Part shown: piece after piece, positions 34,606 through 43,541 of the stretch | Numbering within the stretch: position 1 is the stretch's first letter | Layout of the letters: every line of letters starts with the position of its first letter | Assembly: GCA_001263235.1 (NCBI GenBank) | Contig: LGRD01000002.1 | Coordinates: 124,001 to 188,000, forward strand | Source: Methylibium sp. NZG | GTDB taxonomy: Bacteria; Pseudomonadota; Gammaproteobacteria; Burkholderiales; Burkholderiaceae_C | Reading direction: 5' to 3' | DNA length: 64,000 bases | Translations under genes and position numbers: made by a program | The notes under the pieces: model-generated | Seen by the model: only the letters and a program-made list of their open reading frames with translations | Databases searched by the model: none | Told to the model about the DNA's origin: nothing

Positions 34606-35925
34606 CTACCAGCAAATTCCTTCGTAGCGCCCGGGCTCCGAGCGCCCGCTTCCGATTCGAACGAGGTCGATCACGACTTGGTCAGGGCGGATCTTGCTGA
34701 GGATGTCGCGGAATTCGGCGGCCCCGTTGCCGACCACCACGACTTCGGCGTGCGTCAGGATCTCGCTCATTTCAGACACCATCAGCCGGGAAATGTGGGG
34801 GATGTGGTTGAGGATATAGTCTCGGTTCGAACCCGTGATACTGGCCAGGGTGACATTCTTGTCGTAGAGTTTCAGATCATAGCCTTTGCCGATCAACGTT
34901 TCGATGACGTCGACAACAGGGCTCTCGCGGAGGTCGTCCGTGCCAGCCTTGAAGCTGAAACCCAGAATGCCGATCCGCCGCTTGCCATGTTCGGTGATCA
35001 TCTTGATTCCGCGCTGAATCTGAAGCTGATTTCCCGGAAGGATGGAATTCAGTATCGGCGTCTCGATATCCAGTGTCTTCGCCTTGTAGGTCAAGGCTCG
35101 AACGTCTTTCGGCAAGCACGAGCCACCGAACGCGAACCCCGGCTTGAGATAATACGATGAAAGATTGAGCTTGTGATCATGGCAAAAGATGTCCATCACC
35201 TTGTGCCCATCGATTCCCAGCGACTTGCAGATGTTCCCAATTTCATTGGCAAACCCCACTTTCAACGCATGCCAGACGTTGTCGGTGTACTTGACCATCT
35301 CGGCGGTTGCGACGTCGGTTCGGATGAGGGGTGCATCCATGTTCACGTACAGCGTTGCCAGAATATCCCCGCTCCGGCCGTCGGTTTCGCCGATCACCGT
35401 CTTGGGTGGCTGGTAGTAGTCGGAGACTGCCGTACCTTCCCGAAGAAACTCCGGGTTGTTGCAGACACCGAAGTCAACGCCGGCTCGCTTGCCTGAACTG
35501 GCCTCCAGCGTTGGGATTACCACGTCCCTCATCGTTCCAGGCAACATGGTCGAGCGCGCCACAACGACGTGAAAACTGGCCTTTTGCGCAATGGCAGCTC
35601 CGATTTCCTCGCACACCCTGCGAACATAGGTCAAGTCCAGGCTGCCGTTGAGCTGGCTCGGCGTGCCCACGCAAACCAGCGAGATCTCTGAATTCTGGAC
35701 CGCCTCGGCAACGCTCGTGGTGGCGGTCAGGCGGCCCTCGCGGACGCTGGCTGAAATGATTCCACCGATATCCTTCTCGACAATGGGTGAAGTACCCTCA
35801 TTGATCAGGTTGACCTTTGTCTGATTGGGGTCAACCCCGATGACTCGATGCCCGTCTTTGGCCAGACAACCGGCAGAGACTGCCCCGACGTAGCCGAGCC
35901 CAAAAATGCTGATATTCATGCTCAA
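34606..35925 (-). CDS. algD: GDP-mannose 6-dehydrogenase (AlgD)
   Basis: Converts GDP-mannose to GDP-mannuronate, the committed precursor of alginate and of other mannuronate polymers. The 439 residues start MSMNISIFGLGYVGAVSAGC. They carry CVGTPSQLNGSLDLTYV, ARSTMLPGTMRDVVIP, CNNPEFLREGTAVSDYY, the catalytic cysteine motif AFGGSCLPKDVRAL, and the tail GRYEGICW, which is characteristic of AlgD. By eye the base composition is clearly less GC-rich than in the flanking genes, as it is in the glycosyltransferase gene that follows, suggesting separate acquisition. The 242 bases between this gene and ugd hold no recognisable gene. Confidence 0.94.
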   Translation of the reverse strand: MSMNISIFGLGYVGAVSAGCLAKDGHRVIGVDPNQTKVNLINEGTSPIVEKDIGGIISASVREGRLTATTSVAEAVQNSEISLVCVGTPSQLNGSLDLTYVRRVCEEIGAAIAQKASFHVVVARSTMLPGTMRDVVIPTLEASSGKRAGVDFGVCNNPEFLREGTAVSDYYQPPKTVIGETDGRSGDILATLYVNMDAPLIRTDVATAEMVKYTDNVWHALKVGFANEIGNICKSLGIDGHKVMDIFCHDHKLNLSSYYLKPGFAFGGSCLPKDVRALTYKAKTLDIETPILNSILPGNQLQIQRGIKMITEHGKRRIGILGFSFKAGTDDLRESPVVDVIETLIGKGYDLKLYDKNVTLASITGSNRDYILNHIPHISRLMVSEMSEILTHAEVVVVGNGAAEFRDILSKIRPDQVVIDLVRIGSGRSEPGRYEGICW

Positions 35926-35961
35926 TAGTCCACTGGATGATTGGAATGGTGTTGACAGGAT

Positions 35962-37206
35962 TTAGCTCGGCGTCACGGCGTTGGCGCACATCTGATCAAA
36001 CTGTCCGACGGCCGAGCGCCATGAGAAACTTTCACTGACCATGAGCTTTCCTGCACTGCCCATGGATCGGGCCTTTGACGGATCCTGCAGAAGAGCAACC
36101 ACGCGCTGGGCAAAGGTCTCAGGATCGTCGGCAACGAAGATGTTCAAACCATCTTCAACCGGCAGCCCTTCCGCGCCGATGGTGGATGAAACCACTGGAA
36201 TACCCATTGCCATCGCTTCGAAGATCTTGATTCGCGTCCCGCCACCAACACGCAAGGGAACTACCGAGACGGTTGCCCGGCTCATGTACGGACGCACGTC
36301 GTCGACAGTACCGGTGACATGAATACTGGGGTCGGAGTCCTGAAGCGCTCGGACAGCGGGCGTTGGGTTCCTACCGATGATGGTGAGCTTTACGTCAGCG
36401 CATTGGCTTCGAATTCTTGGATACGTCGTGCGGACGAACTCCAGGATTCCGTCGATGTTGGGCATCCAGTCCATCGAGCCGAGGAAGACGATATGGCGGG
36501 TTTCTGGTCCGTAGCCAAGTTCTGAGAAGAAATCGACATCAACTCCGGTCGGGACATGGCCAAGGACATTGGAAAGTCCAAACTCGCCCCGGAAGCGGAT
36601 TGCATCGTCCTCACTGACCGCAATAACCCCTCTGAAATCTGCACATGTCTGGCGCTCGAAGCGGTGGTATCGCCGCCATTGAATATACATGTACGCTTTG
36701 AGAAGAATATTCTTGGCAGACTCGAAGTGCCGCTTCCAGATTTGGCTTTCGACATTGTGCTGAAACACAATTATCTTTGCAGGCTCGACACCAGAGGCCA
36801 ATATGTTTGGCGTCATCGACAGGAAGTCGGCCACCACAATGTCGTAGTCGTGCTCTCTTTCGAGCTTGGCGATCTGATTTGTTGCGAGTGTGCTTCGGTA
36901 CTTGTCGATTACATACGGAGAGCGAGAGAGTAGGAGATTTTTCAGCAGCCCGATGTAGAAGGAGAGGCTTCGCTTCGGCTGATCCCGCCACGGAATCCAA
37001 GACTGCGCACTCGAATATGTACTGGCATGCGCTTTTGCCGCTTCTGGCATTCCGTTAGGGAATAGCGCTAGATAGGTGATGTGGTGCCACGCATGCCATT
37101 CCTTGAGCATCTGGAATGTGCGAATCTTCCCGCCAGAATCGAGTGGATAGAGGGGATCGGCCTTAATCCAGAGAATTCTCTTTCGCGGTGACATCTGCGT
37201 CGACAT
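35962..37206 (-). CDS. Glycosyltransferase family 4 (exosortase-locus type)
   Basis: A 414-residue cytoplasmic GT-B glycosyltransferase. N-terminal: RILWIKADPLYPLDSGGKIRTFQMLKEW, which fits the family-4 proteins of exosortase loci (TIGR03087-like), and then FQHNVESQIWKRHF. C-terminal nucleotide-sugar region: GSMDWMPNIDGILEF, then VVPLRVGGGTRIKIFEAMAMGIPVVS, with the acidic E of the EX7E motif in KIFEAMAMGIPVVSSTIGAEG. The ATG at 37206 is chosen over the TTG at 37233. It is read 36 bases ahead of algD and shares that gene's lower GC content. Acceptor and donor sugars are unknown. Confidence 0.88.
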   Translation of the reverse strand: MSTQMSPRKRILWIKADPLYPLDSGGKIRTFQMLKEWHAWHHITYLALFPNGMPEAAKAHASTYSSAQSWIPWRDQPKRSLSFYIGLLKNLLLSRSPYVIDKYRSTLATNQIAKLEREHDYDIVVADFLSMTPNILASGVEPAKIIVFQHNVESQIWKRHFESAKNILLKAYMYIQWRRYHRFERQTCADFRGVIAVSEDDAIRFRGEFGLSNVLGHVPTGVDVDFFSELGYGPETRHIVFLGSMDWMPNIDGILEFVRTTYPRIRSQCADVKLTIIGRNPTPAVRALQDSDPSIHVTGTVDDVRPYMSRATVSVVPLRVGGGTRIKIFEAMAMGIPVVSSTIGAEGLPVEDGLNIFVADDPETFAQRVVALLQDPSKARSMGSAGKLMVSESFSWRSAVGQFDQMCANAVTPS

Positions 37207-37550
37207 TCCAAGATCCCAATCTTTGCAACACACAAAGTCGATGCAAAGATTCTAGCCAGAGGATGCATTCCCGCAGGTCGGCACGGAGCGATATCCGTGC
37301 AAATGCCGCAGCGTTCTCGCCGCAAATGCCCCGCCGGTGTGCGCAATCGCAATGCTTGCGACGTCACATGGAAGCGTCGAGGGATTTTGTCTCGCATTAG
37401 ATGCTTCGGTAACACAAACGCAGCATTCCGTGCCAACTAGTGCCGCCAAAGTCGGTCACGGCGTGACTAGACTGGTTTCACAACGTCGCTTGTGGCAGCT
37501 CCGGCGCGACATCCAGAAGGGGCGTCGCCGTCCGGGCGGGGGGGTCATTC
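37207..37550 (+). other. Divergent intergenic region between the GT4 and MBOAT genes
   Basis: 344 bases between oppositely oriented genes with no credible coding frame. It should hold both promoters. It contains CAACTAGTG at 37434-37442, followed by a GTGACTAGAC at about 37465, and a purine-rich GGGCGGGGGGG just before the TTG start of the MBOAT gene. No clear -35/-10 pair stands out. Confidence 0.55.
37434..37442 (+). promoter_or_regulatory. CAACTAGTG motif upstream of the MBOAT gene
   Basis: Identical 9-mer to the minus-strand site at 7137-7145, and in the same orientation relative to the downstream gene, about 110 bases before the MBOAT start. It is preceded by CGTGC. See the motif entries at 7137 and 23193. 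Confidence 0.3.
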
Positions 37551-38981
37551 TTGCTGTTCAACTCAGCCGAGTTCCTGCTCGGGTTCCTGCCGATCGTCCT
37601 GATCGGCTACTACCTGCTTCCGCACCGCGGCCAGAACGCGTTCCTCGTCCTGGCCAGTTGCATCTTCTACGCCTCCTGGGACTGGCGGTTCCTCGCCCCT
37701 CTGCTCTTCACGACCTCGCTTGACTACTGGGTCGCTGGGCGCATCGAAGCCAGCGCGGCCGCCGGCCAGCCGTTGTCGACCCGCAAGAAGTACCTGCTGC
37801 TCAGCGTGGTGTCCAACCTGGGCTTGTTGGGCTTCTTCAAGTACTTCAACTTCTTTGCAGAGTCGGCAGCGCAACTGGCACAGACCCTGGGCCTGGACAT
37901 CGGCGTGCGCACTTTCGAGATCGTGCTCCCCCTGGCCATTTCGTTCTACACGTTCCAAGCCCTGTCCTACACGATCGATGTCTATCGCGGTGAGTTCCAC
38001 GCGACCAAGTCCTTCTGGGACTTCTTTCTTGCCGTGCTGTACTTTCCTCACCTGATCGCGGGCCCGATCCAGCGGGCGGCGACGCTGTTGCCTCAGATCG
38101 TCAATCCGCGCCGTATCCGGCGGGACCAGGTCCAGGAAGGCCTTCACCTCATCGCTTGGGGCTTCTTCAAGAAGGTCTTCATCGCCGACAACCTGGCGCC
38201 GATCGCCGACGCGGCGTTCGCCGACCCAACGCCCACCGGCGGCGTGACCGTGCTTGCGGTCTATGCCTTTACGTTCCAGATCTACTGCGACTTCTCCGGC
38301 TACACCGACATCGCCCGCGGCCTTGCCAAGATCATGGGGTTCGACTTCGTCTTGAACTTCAACCTGCCGTACTTCGCGACCAACCCTTCCGACTTTTGGC
38401 GCCGCTGGCACATCAGCCTGTCAACCTGGTTGCGCGACTACCTCTACAAGCCCTTGGGCGGCAATCGAGACGGCTCGCTGATGACTCATCGCAATCTGCT
38501 GCTCACCATGGTGCTGGGGGGGCTGTGGCACGGCGCGGCGTGGAACTTCGTGCTCTGGGGCCTGTACCACGGCGTTCTGCTGGTCGGCCACCGCCTGGTG
38601 GAGCCCGCGCTGGCGTGCGTCGGCCGGCTGCTGGCACCAACCCCGCAGCTGTGGTGGCTGATCCGCGTCGCTTCGATGTTCTTGCTGACGTGTTATGGCT
38701 GGCTGTTGTTCCGCGCCACGTCGTTGGACCAGGTCGTTGCGATGACGGCCTCGCTGGCCCAGCCGCTGCAGGGCATCGACGGCGCCAGCATGGCGCGCGT
38801 GACCTGGATCATTCTGCCGCTGCTGATCGTTCAAGTGATTCAAGCCCGAAGTGGTGAGCTGTTCTTCATGAAGCTTCCGTCGATTCCGCCTTCGATGCGG
38901 GTCATCGGCTATTCGATCATGCTGTACCTGACGCTCTTTCTGGGCGGTGAGGCGCAGTCGTTCGTGTACTTTCAGTTTTGA
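37551..38981 (+). CDS. MBOAT-family O-acyltransferase (AlgI-like)
   Basis: Polytopic inner-membrane acyltransferase that moves acetyl groups towards the periplasm for polysaccharide O-acetylation. The 476 residues begin MLFNSAEFLLGFLPIVLIGYYLLP, typical of AlgI-like proteins. The conserved core reads FQIYCDFSGYTDIARG, then FWRRWHISLSTWLRDYLY (His287), then GGLWHGAAWNF (active-site His327). About ten membrane helices are visible. The TTG at 37551 fits the family start. The SGNH partner follows after nine bases, as AlgI and AlgJ/AlgX cooperate in alginate acetylation. Together with the algD-like gene this gives an alginate-style toolkit inside a Wzx/Wzy locus. Confidence 0.92.
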   Translation: MLFNSAEFLLGFLPIVLIGYYLLPHRGQNAFLVLASCIFYASWDWRFLAPLLFTTSLDYWVAGRIEASAAAGQPLSTRKKYLLLSVVSNLGLLGFFKYFNFFAESAAQLAQTLGLDIGVRTFEIVLPLAISFYTFQALSYTIDVYRGEFHATKSFWDFFLAVLYFPHLIAGPIQRAATLLPQIVNPRRIRRDQVQEGLHLIAWGFFKKVFIADNLAPIADAAFADPTPTGGVTVLAVYAFTFQIYCDFSGYTDIARGLAKIMGFDFVLNFNLPYFATNPSDFWRRWHISLSTWLRDYLYKPLGGNRDGSLMTHRNLLLTMVLGGLWHGAAWNFVLWGLYHGVLLVGHRLVEPALACVGRLLAPTPQLWWLIRVASMFLLTCYGWLLFRATSLDQVVAMTASLAQPLQGIDGASMARVTWIILPLLIVQVIQARSGELFFMKLPSIPPSMRVIGYSIMLYLTLFLGGEAQSFVYFQF

Positions 38982-38990
38982 GGCCTGATC

Positions 38991-40106
38991 GTGCGTATCG
39001 GCTTTGTTCTCCGTTGGGTTGGCTACATCGTTCTGGCGCTGGCGACGCTGGAGTTGGCGGCGCGGGTCGACGACTTTGTCAAGCACGGCGCACCCCTGCT
39101 GAAGCCGTACACCATCAACACCCTCTTCCGGCCCAGTCCTTTCGGTCGGGAGGGAGTGCCCGGCGCGCGCTTCGGCAAGTGGCAGATGAATGCGCTGGGC
39201 TACCGCGGGCCAGAGCCACAGGCTGGACGAAGCAATGTCGTGACCTTTGGTGCGTCGGAGACCTTCGGCCTGTACGAGAGCCCGAACCGCGAGTACCCGC
39301 GCGTCGTGGAGGCGCGCCTTGAGGAAGTTCGGCCGCAGACCTACAACGTCGTCAACATCGCCATTCCCGGCATCCGCATCGGGCGGATCGGCTACCTCGA
39401 AAGGGCGCTGGAGCAGACACAGGCTCGCCACGTGGTCGTCTATCCCAGTCCGGCCAACTACATCGGCACAGTCACGCCGTTTTGCCGACAGCCCAGCTCA
39501 CCGATTCCCTCTTCGATCGGTATGGCCGACAGGGTCAGGTTGTTCGGCAAGCTGGATCAGCTCGCGAAAAAGGTGATCCCGCCGCAGACGCTGAGTCCCG
39601 TGCGATCGGTCATGATCCGTTGGGCGAATCAAAAGCAGGCGCCTGTTCCGCGCGTTCCCGAAGAGACGCTGAACGCGCTGCGAGAGGACCTGAACTGCGT
39701 CGTGCGCGCGGTACAGCAGCGCAATGCCGTACCCATCCTGGTAACGCATGCCACCTACTTCGGCGACAAGGTCGCGCCGGAAGACGAGGCACTGCTTCTG
39801 GCTTGGCGCCGCTTCTATCCGGCGCTGCTGGAAGAAGGCTTCCTCGATCTGCAGCGGCGCGCAAACGACGTGATCCGCGCCGTGGCGGCAGAACACGGGC
39901 TTGCCTTGGTCGACGCTGCCGCAGCCATTCCGAGGGGTTCGGCCCACTTTGCGGACTTCGTCCACTTCACCGACAAAGGCGCGGCAAGCATGGCCGGGCT
40001 GATTGCAGACGCAATCCTGAAGGCTCCGTCCTTGCCGGCGACGCCGCCCGGAACCAGCAACCCCGCCAGCGCGGCAACGAACAATGCCCCGGTGGCGAGT
40101 CAATAG
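38991..40106 (+). CDS. SGNH-hydrolase-like protein (AlgJ/AlgX-type partner)
   Basis: A 371-residue protein with an N-terminal signal anchor (about 5-22, FVLRWVGYIVLALATLELAA) placing the rest in the periplasm. Catalytic features: block I serine in TFGASETFG (about 84-90), an oxyanion-type Asn/Gly region around NIAIPGIRIGRIG, and a C-terminal Asp-His pair in ADFVHFTDKG. The fold suits an acetyltransferase or acetylesterase acting on the polymer, fed by the MBOAT protein. It starts with GTG nine bases after the MBOAT gene, so the two are co-transcribed. The C-terminus is a Pro/Ala-rich tail. It could also be a free esterase. Confidence 0.8.
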   Translation: MRIGFVLRWVGYIVLALATLELAARVDDFVKHGAPLLKPYTINTLFRPSPFGREGVPGARFGKWQMNALGYRGPEPQAGRSNVVTFGASETFGLYESPNREYPRVVEARLEEVRPQTYNVVNIAIPGIRIGRIGYLERALEQTQARHVVVYPSPANYIGTVTPFCRQPSSPIPSSIGMADRVRLFGKLDQLAKKVIPPQTLSPVRSVMIRWANQKQAPVPRVPEETLNALREDLNCVVRAVQQRNAVPILVTHATYFGDKVAPEDEALLLAWRRFYPALLEEGFLDLQRRANDVIRAVAAEHGLALVDAAAAIPRGSAHFADFVHFTDKGAASMAGLIADAILKAPSLPATPPGTSNPASAATNNAPVASQ

Positions 40107-40120
40107 CCCCGGCGCCTTGC

Positions 40121-42349
40121 TTACTTCGGCAGGTTCTTCCAGTACCGCAGCAAATCTCGCAGCGCTTCGGGCTTGTTCGTCGGGGGCGGCAACCCTGCCT
40201 GGTTCCTGGAGTTCACCCCGTGGCATGACGCGCAGACACGCACCTCTCCCGGCTGGAAGCTGATCCAGACGCGCTCTCGCACCACGGGGTTGCCCGCTGC
40301 ATCGGTGATTTGCCAGGCCAGGGCACGCCGCGCTGGAACAAACGCAGCGGTGGAGCCGTCCAGGGCAATCTTGACGCTGCCGGCTGGGCCACCGGGGTTG
40401 GCCGGGTTCTTGGCCCGGGGGTCGTGCATGGGTTGGGCGATCGGTCGCCGCCCCTCCTTCGGCGAGATCGAATAGCCGCGAATCTGGTCGGCCTGGAGGA
40501 TCTGGAAATGCGAGACGTTGTAGACCTTGCCGCTGTTGCCCACGGTCTTGGCTCCGTTGGGTACTTGCAGGTTGTAGGGCTGAGCAACATCGGCGCGGTC
40601 TCGCGTGGTCTGGTTGCGGGTGACGATCAGGGCGAGCTCGTTGGCCGCCATCCAATTGCGCAGAGCTGCTTCATCGACCGCTTCTTCGCTGAAGATCGAA
40701 CGCTCGGGCTGCTCCATCGCCGGGGTCGCGCGGGTCGGGCGCGTGCGTGCAACAACCTCCACCGGCTCCAGCTCCCACAGCCGCCCGTTGAAGCTTTGCT
40801 TGACGTCTGGGTCCCACCAGCTGACCGACTTGGTGATCCCACCGGTCAATGATGGTCCGACCGCAGAGAAGCGGTTGGCGGTGTCCAGCGTGAGTTGCTT
40901 GATCAGGAACTCCCTCATCTGGCTGGCATCGTCCGACGTGGTCGGCGTGTGGGTGGCGACGAAGCGGCCGTCCGCCAGCGGCAGCGGGCTGCGGTAGCGC
41001 CCGCCGATCAGACCGCTGCCGCCCTCGGCGGGAGTGAAATCTTCGATGGCGGTCAGCGTGGGGTCCAGACCCTTGCCGCCGTTGAACCTGACGATCTGGT
41101 TCGAACTCAGCGTGCCGAACTCGCGTGCATAGATCCCGTAGTACGTGCCCGGGCGGATCGGATCCTCCCTGACATGGAACAAGCCGCCGTCGAAGCGGAT
41201 GGTTTTCTTGTTGGAATGCAGTGCGGCGTTGGTGTCGTCCGACAGGGCCGGATCGCTGGTGAACGACCGCAAAATCTGCAGGCCAGGCATCAGCTCCTGC
41301 CGGCCAATGTGGTTCAGCGTCTCTTCTTCGGTGCCGTCTTCGTTGATCTGCCACGGCGTGAACAGGTTGTTGGTGTAGCCGGCCACCGGACCGAAGGCGC
41401 TGGTCGAACCCAACCGCGCCTCGGGAAACATCTCAGCGATCGAGTTGAGCTTGGCCGCCCCCGCACTCTCGTCGGAGAAGTTGAACGCGCCGTAGACCCC
41501 GGGCTGTTCGGCCTGCTGATCCCGCTGCAGGTGATCCCAGCGCGTGAAGATCACCCGGCCATAGCTGTCGATGATCGGCGTGAAGGCACCACTCACGGAG
41601 TGAGTCAACAGGCGCAGATCCCCGCCGGTGGCGCTCAGGCTCCAGATGCCGGTGACGGTGGGCATGTTCTCGTATTCGTCGAGCTGCGGATACAGATGCG
41701 ACTCGCCGCCGCGTGGCCGGTCGGAGGTGAACAGGATGCGATCGTCGGTGCCATACAGAGGCGACACGTTGTTGTAGAACGGCGGCTGCCCCGCCACCTT
41801 GGTGATCGAGACCGATTCCGCCTTGCCCAGGCCGGACACCTCGTAGATCTGCCAGTAGTAGTCGCCCGTCTTGTACTGCTCGGAAGGCGCGCCGATGACC
41901 ATGCTGAACAAGGCCTTGCTGCCGCTCCAGTGCATCGACGGTTCGCGCACCGCAATCGCTTGCGCGCCTTGCAGGCCGTCCATTCCGAAGCGCGCTTCTT
42001 TCGTCAGATTGCGAAGCGTGCCGTCGGGATAGCGAATCATCAGGTCGCCCCCGCGAACCACGCGGCCGACGTCACCCAAGTGGTTGCTGAAGGTTGCGGC
42101 GCGAGTTCCCGTGTCCTTTCCGTTCTTGAGCGTAGGCACCTGGGTTGCGAACAAGACGGGGTTCGTGAGATTGCCGACAGCCGCTCCGGGAATCAAGACC
42201 GGCGCTCCGGTCGAAGGCGGGCTGCCACCCGAGTCGATGCTCGCAGCGGTTGCCGTCGACTTTCCCCCGCCTCCGCAAGCGATCAAAGCGGCAGCACAAA
42301 CCGCCGCATGGAACAGACTACTCAAACGAAGTTTGCGACCCGAATTCAT
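40121..42349 (-). CDS. Lipoprotein with beta-propeller-like (HzsA-related) body and C-terminal haem motif
   Basis: A 742-residue predicted lipoprotein: signal RLSSLFHAAVCAAALIAC with lipobox IACG (Cys about 25), then a Gly-rich linker. The body resembles the hydrazine-synthase-alpha-related/TolB-like group (HWSGSKALFSM, LFTSDRPRGGESHLYPQLDE, FTRWDHLQRDQQ). Near the C-terminus lies a single c-type haem motif CASCHG (within RVCASCHGVNSRNQAGLP), followed by DLLRYWKNLP. The ATG at 42349 has an AAGGAAAG ribosome site and gives the lipoprotein signal; the longer frame to 42487 would overlap the deacetylase. No catalytic role is evident. A periplasmic haem protein is not a usual EPS component. Confidence 0.8.
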   Translation of the reverse strand: MNSGRKLRLSSLFHAAVCAAALIACGGGGKSTATAASIDSGGSPPSTGAPVLIPGAAVGNLTNPVLFATQVPTLKNGKDTGTRAATFSNHLGDVGRVVRGGDLMIRYPDGTLRNLTKEARFGMDGLQGAQAIAVREPSMHWSGSKALFSMVIGAPSEQYKTGDYYWQIYEVSGLGKAESVSITKVAGQPPFYNNVSPLYGTDDRILFTSDRPRGGESHLYPQLDEYENMPTVTGIWSLSATGGDLRLLTHSVSGAFTPIIDSYGRVIFTRWDHLQRDQQAEQPGVYGAFNFSDESAGAAKLNSIAEMFPEARLGSTSAFGPVAGYTNNLFTPWQINEDGTEEETLNHIGRQELMPGLQILRSFTSDPALSDDTNAALHSNKKTIRFDGGLFHVREDPIRPGTYYGIYAREFGTLSSNQIVRFNGGKGLDPTLTAIEDFTPAEGGSGLIGGRYRSPLPLADGRFVATHTPTTSDDASQMREFLIKQLTLDTANRFSAVGPSLTGGITKSVSWWDPDVKQSFNGRLWELEPVEVVARTRPTRATPAMEQPERSIFSEEAVDEAALRNWMAANELALIVTRNQTTRDRADVAQPYNLQVPNGAKTVGNSGKVYNVSHFQILQADQIRGYSISPKEGRRPIAQPMHDPRAKNPANPGGPAGSVKIALDGSTAAFVPARRALAWQITDAAGNPVVRERVWISFQPGEVRVCASCHGVNSRNQAGLPPPTNKPEALRDLLRYWKNLPK

Positions 42350-42470
42350 GACAGCTTTCCTTAACCTTCTCGGAGGTAACGCCCTCCAGGACTTCAGCCC
42401 CACGGACACATTCTGGAGCCATCGTCCGGCCGCACCGTGGACCCGACAAGCCAGCGTTTCCGTGACGACC

Positions 42471-43454
42471 TCAAACGCGCGCCGCAACCTTGTGCCGCAG
42501 AGGATGCCCGACCAGACGCATCACCAAACGCTTCGGGTCTCGATCCCAAGGGCAAAACCTTGGGATCTGATGATGATCGGAGTCGCGTGTGGCCGTACCG
42601 AACGCCACGGAAACGGCTGACGTGAAGCCTGCTTGCTTGACCATCTCGACATGCTCGGCCGTGTAGTCCAGCCCCGGCTTGCCGTTCGGGTACGCAAACA
42701 TGGTGGGCACCGATCCGAGAATGTCGGCAAGCACATCGCGGCTCTTGACGATCTGCGCCCTCGCCTCGGCGGCATCCAGCTTCGACAGGATCGGATGCTC
42801 ATGCGTGTGTGCGCCAATGCGCATCCCCCCCCGCTTCAATGCGTGGACATCTTCCGAGGTCATCATCAGGTTGTTGGGCAAGTCGCCATCGACCATGGCC
42901 GCCAACCGCCCACACGTTTCCGAGCGCTCTGCAAATGGCAGGTACTTGACCTTGCGGACGATGTCATCGATCAGCACCAGCCGCGAGGCGACATCGCCAA
43001 CCGTCCTGATACCCAGGCCCATCCAAGCCAGGTCAACAGCCTGCGTCGGCAGTCGACGCACGGTTTCAGTCACCGTGTCGTGCATCATGCGGCCACCGTT
43101 GATCAGGCCGGACGCAATGAAAAATGTGGCGACGAGTCCATGCCGCCGCAAGATGGGCAAGGCCACTTCGAGGTTGTCGAGGTAACCGTCGTCGAAAGTC
43201 ACGCACAGGGCGCGAGACGGAAGGGTTCCATCCGCGAGGCGAGAAAGCGCGTCGTCCAGCGGTAGCACGCGAAAAGTGCGCGACAGGATGGCCATCTGCG
43301 CATCGAACTGCGCCGCACTCGGTTCGCCGGGACTCAAGCTGTCCGGCTCGCCCAAGACTCGGTGGTACAGCAGCACCGTCAGCGGTGCGTTAGCGCCCCC
43401 AGGCGAGGTCATCGAGCCCACGCCCCGCGCGACGAGTTCAACAAGTGAGTTCAT
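42471..43454 (-). CDS. Polysaccharide deacetylase (NodB/CE4 family)
   Basis: A 327-residue protein with the CE4 fold. Motif 1 is VTFDDGYLDN (about 85-94, the first Asp being the catalytic base and the second a metal ligand), motif 2 is HTHEHP (metal-binding histidines), and there is a later AYPNGKPG region. LLYHRVLGEPD at the start is typical of this group. No signal peptide is obvious, so it may act on lipid-linked sugars at the cytoplasmic face. Within the EPS locus it probably removes N-acetyl groups from amino sugars. It is followed, after 121 bases, by the haem-motif lipoprotein gene. Confidence 0.87.
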   Translation of the reverse strand: MNSLVELVARGVGSMTSPGGANAPLTVLLYHRVLGEPDSLSPGEPSAAQFDAQMAILSRTFRVLPLDDALSRLADGTLPSRALCVTFDDGYLDNLEVALPILRRHGLVATFFIASGLINGGRMMHDTVTETVRRLPTQAVDLAWMGLGIRTVGDVASRLVLIDDIVRKVKYLPFAERSETCGRLAAMVDGDLPNNLMMTSEDVHALKRGGMRIGAHTHEHPILSKLDAAEARAQIVKSRDVLADILGSVPTMFAYPNGKPGLDYTAEHVEMVKQAGFTSAVSVAFGTATRDSDHHQIPRFCPWDRDPKRLVMRLVGHPLRHKVAARV

Positions 43455-43541
43455 CTCACCACCCGCAGCGGCCCAGAACCTGCTGGCTCGCTGTTGGCCC
43501 CGCCACCGCGATTGCCTGGCCGCAGATCGGCCGGGGTGGCG

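Noticed and set aside
37337-37723. Short plus-strand frames in the divergent gap before the MBOAT gene
   Set aside because: They lack ribosome sites and run out of frame into the MBOAT gene.
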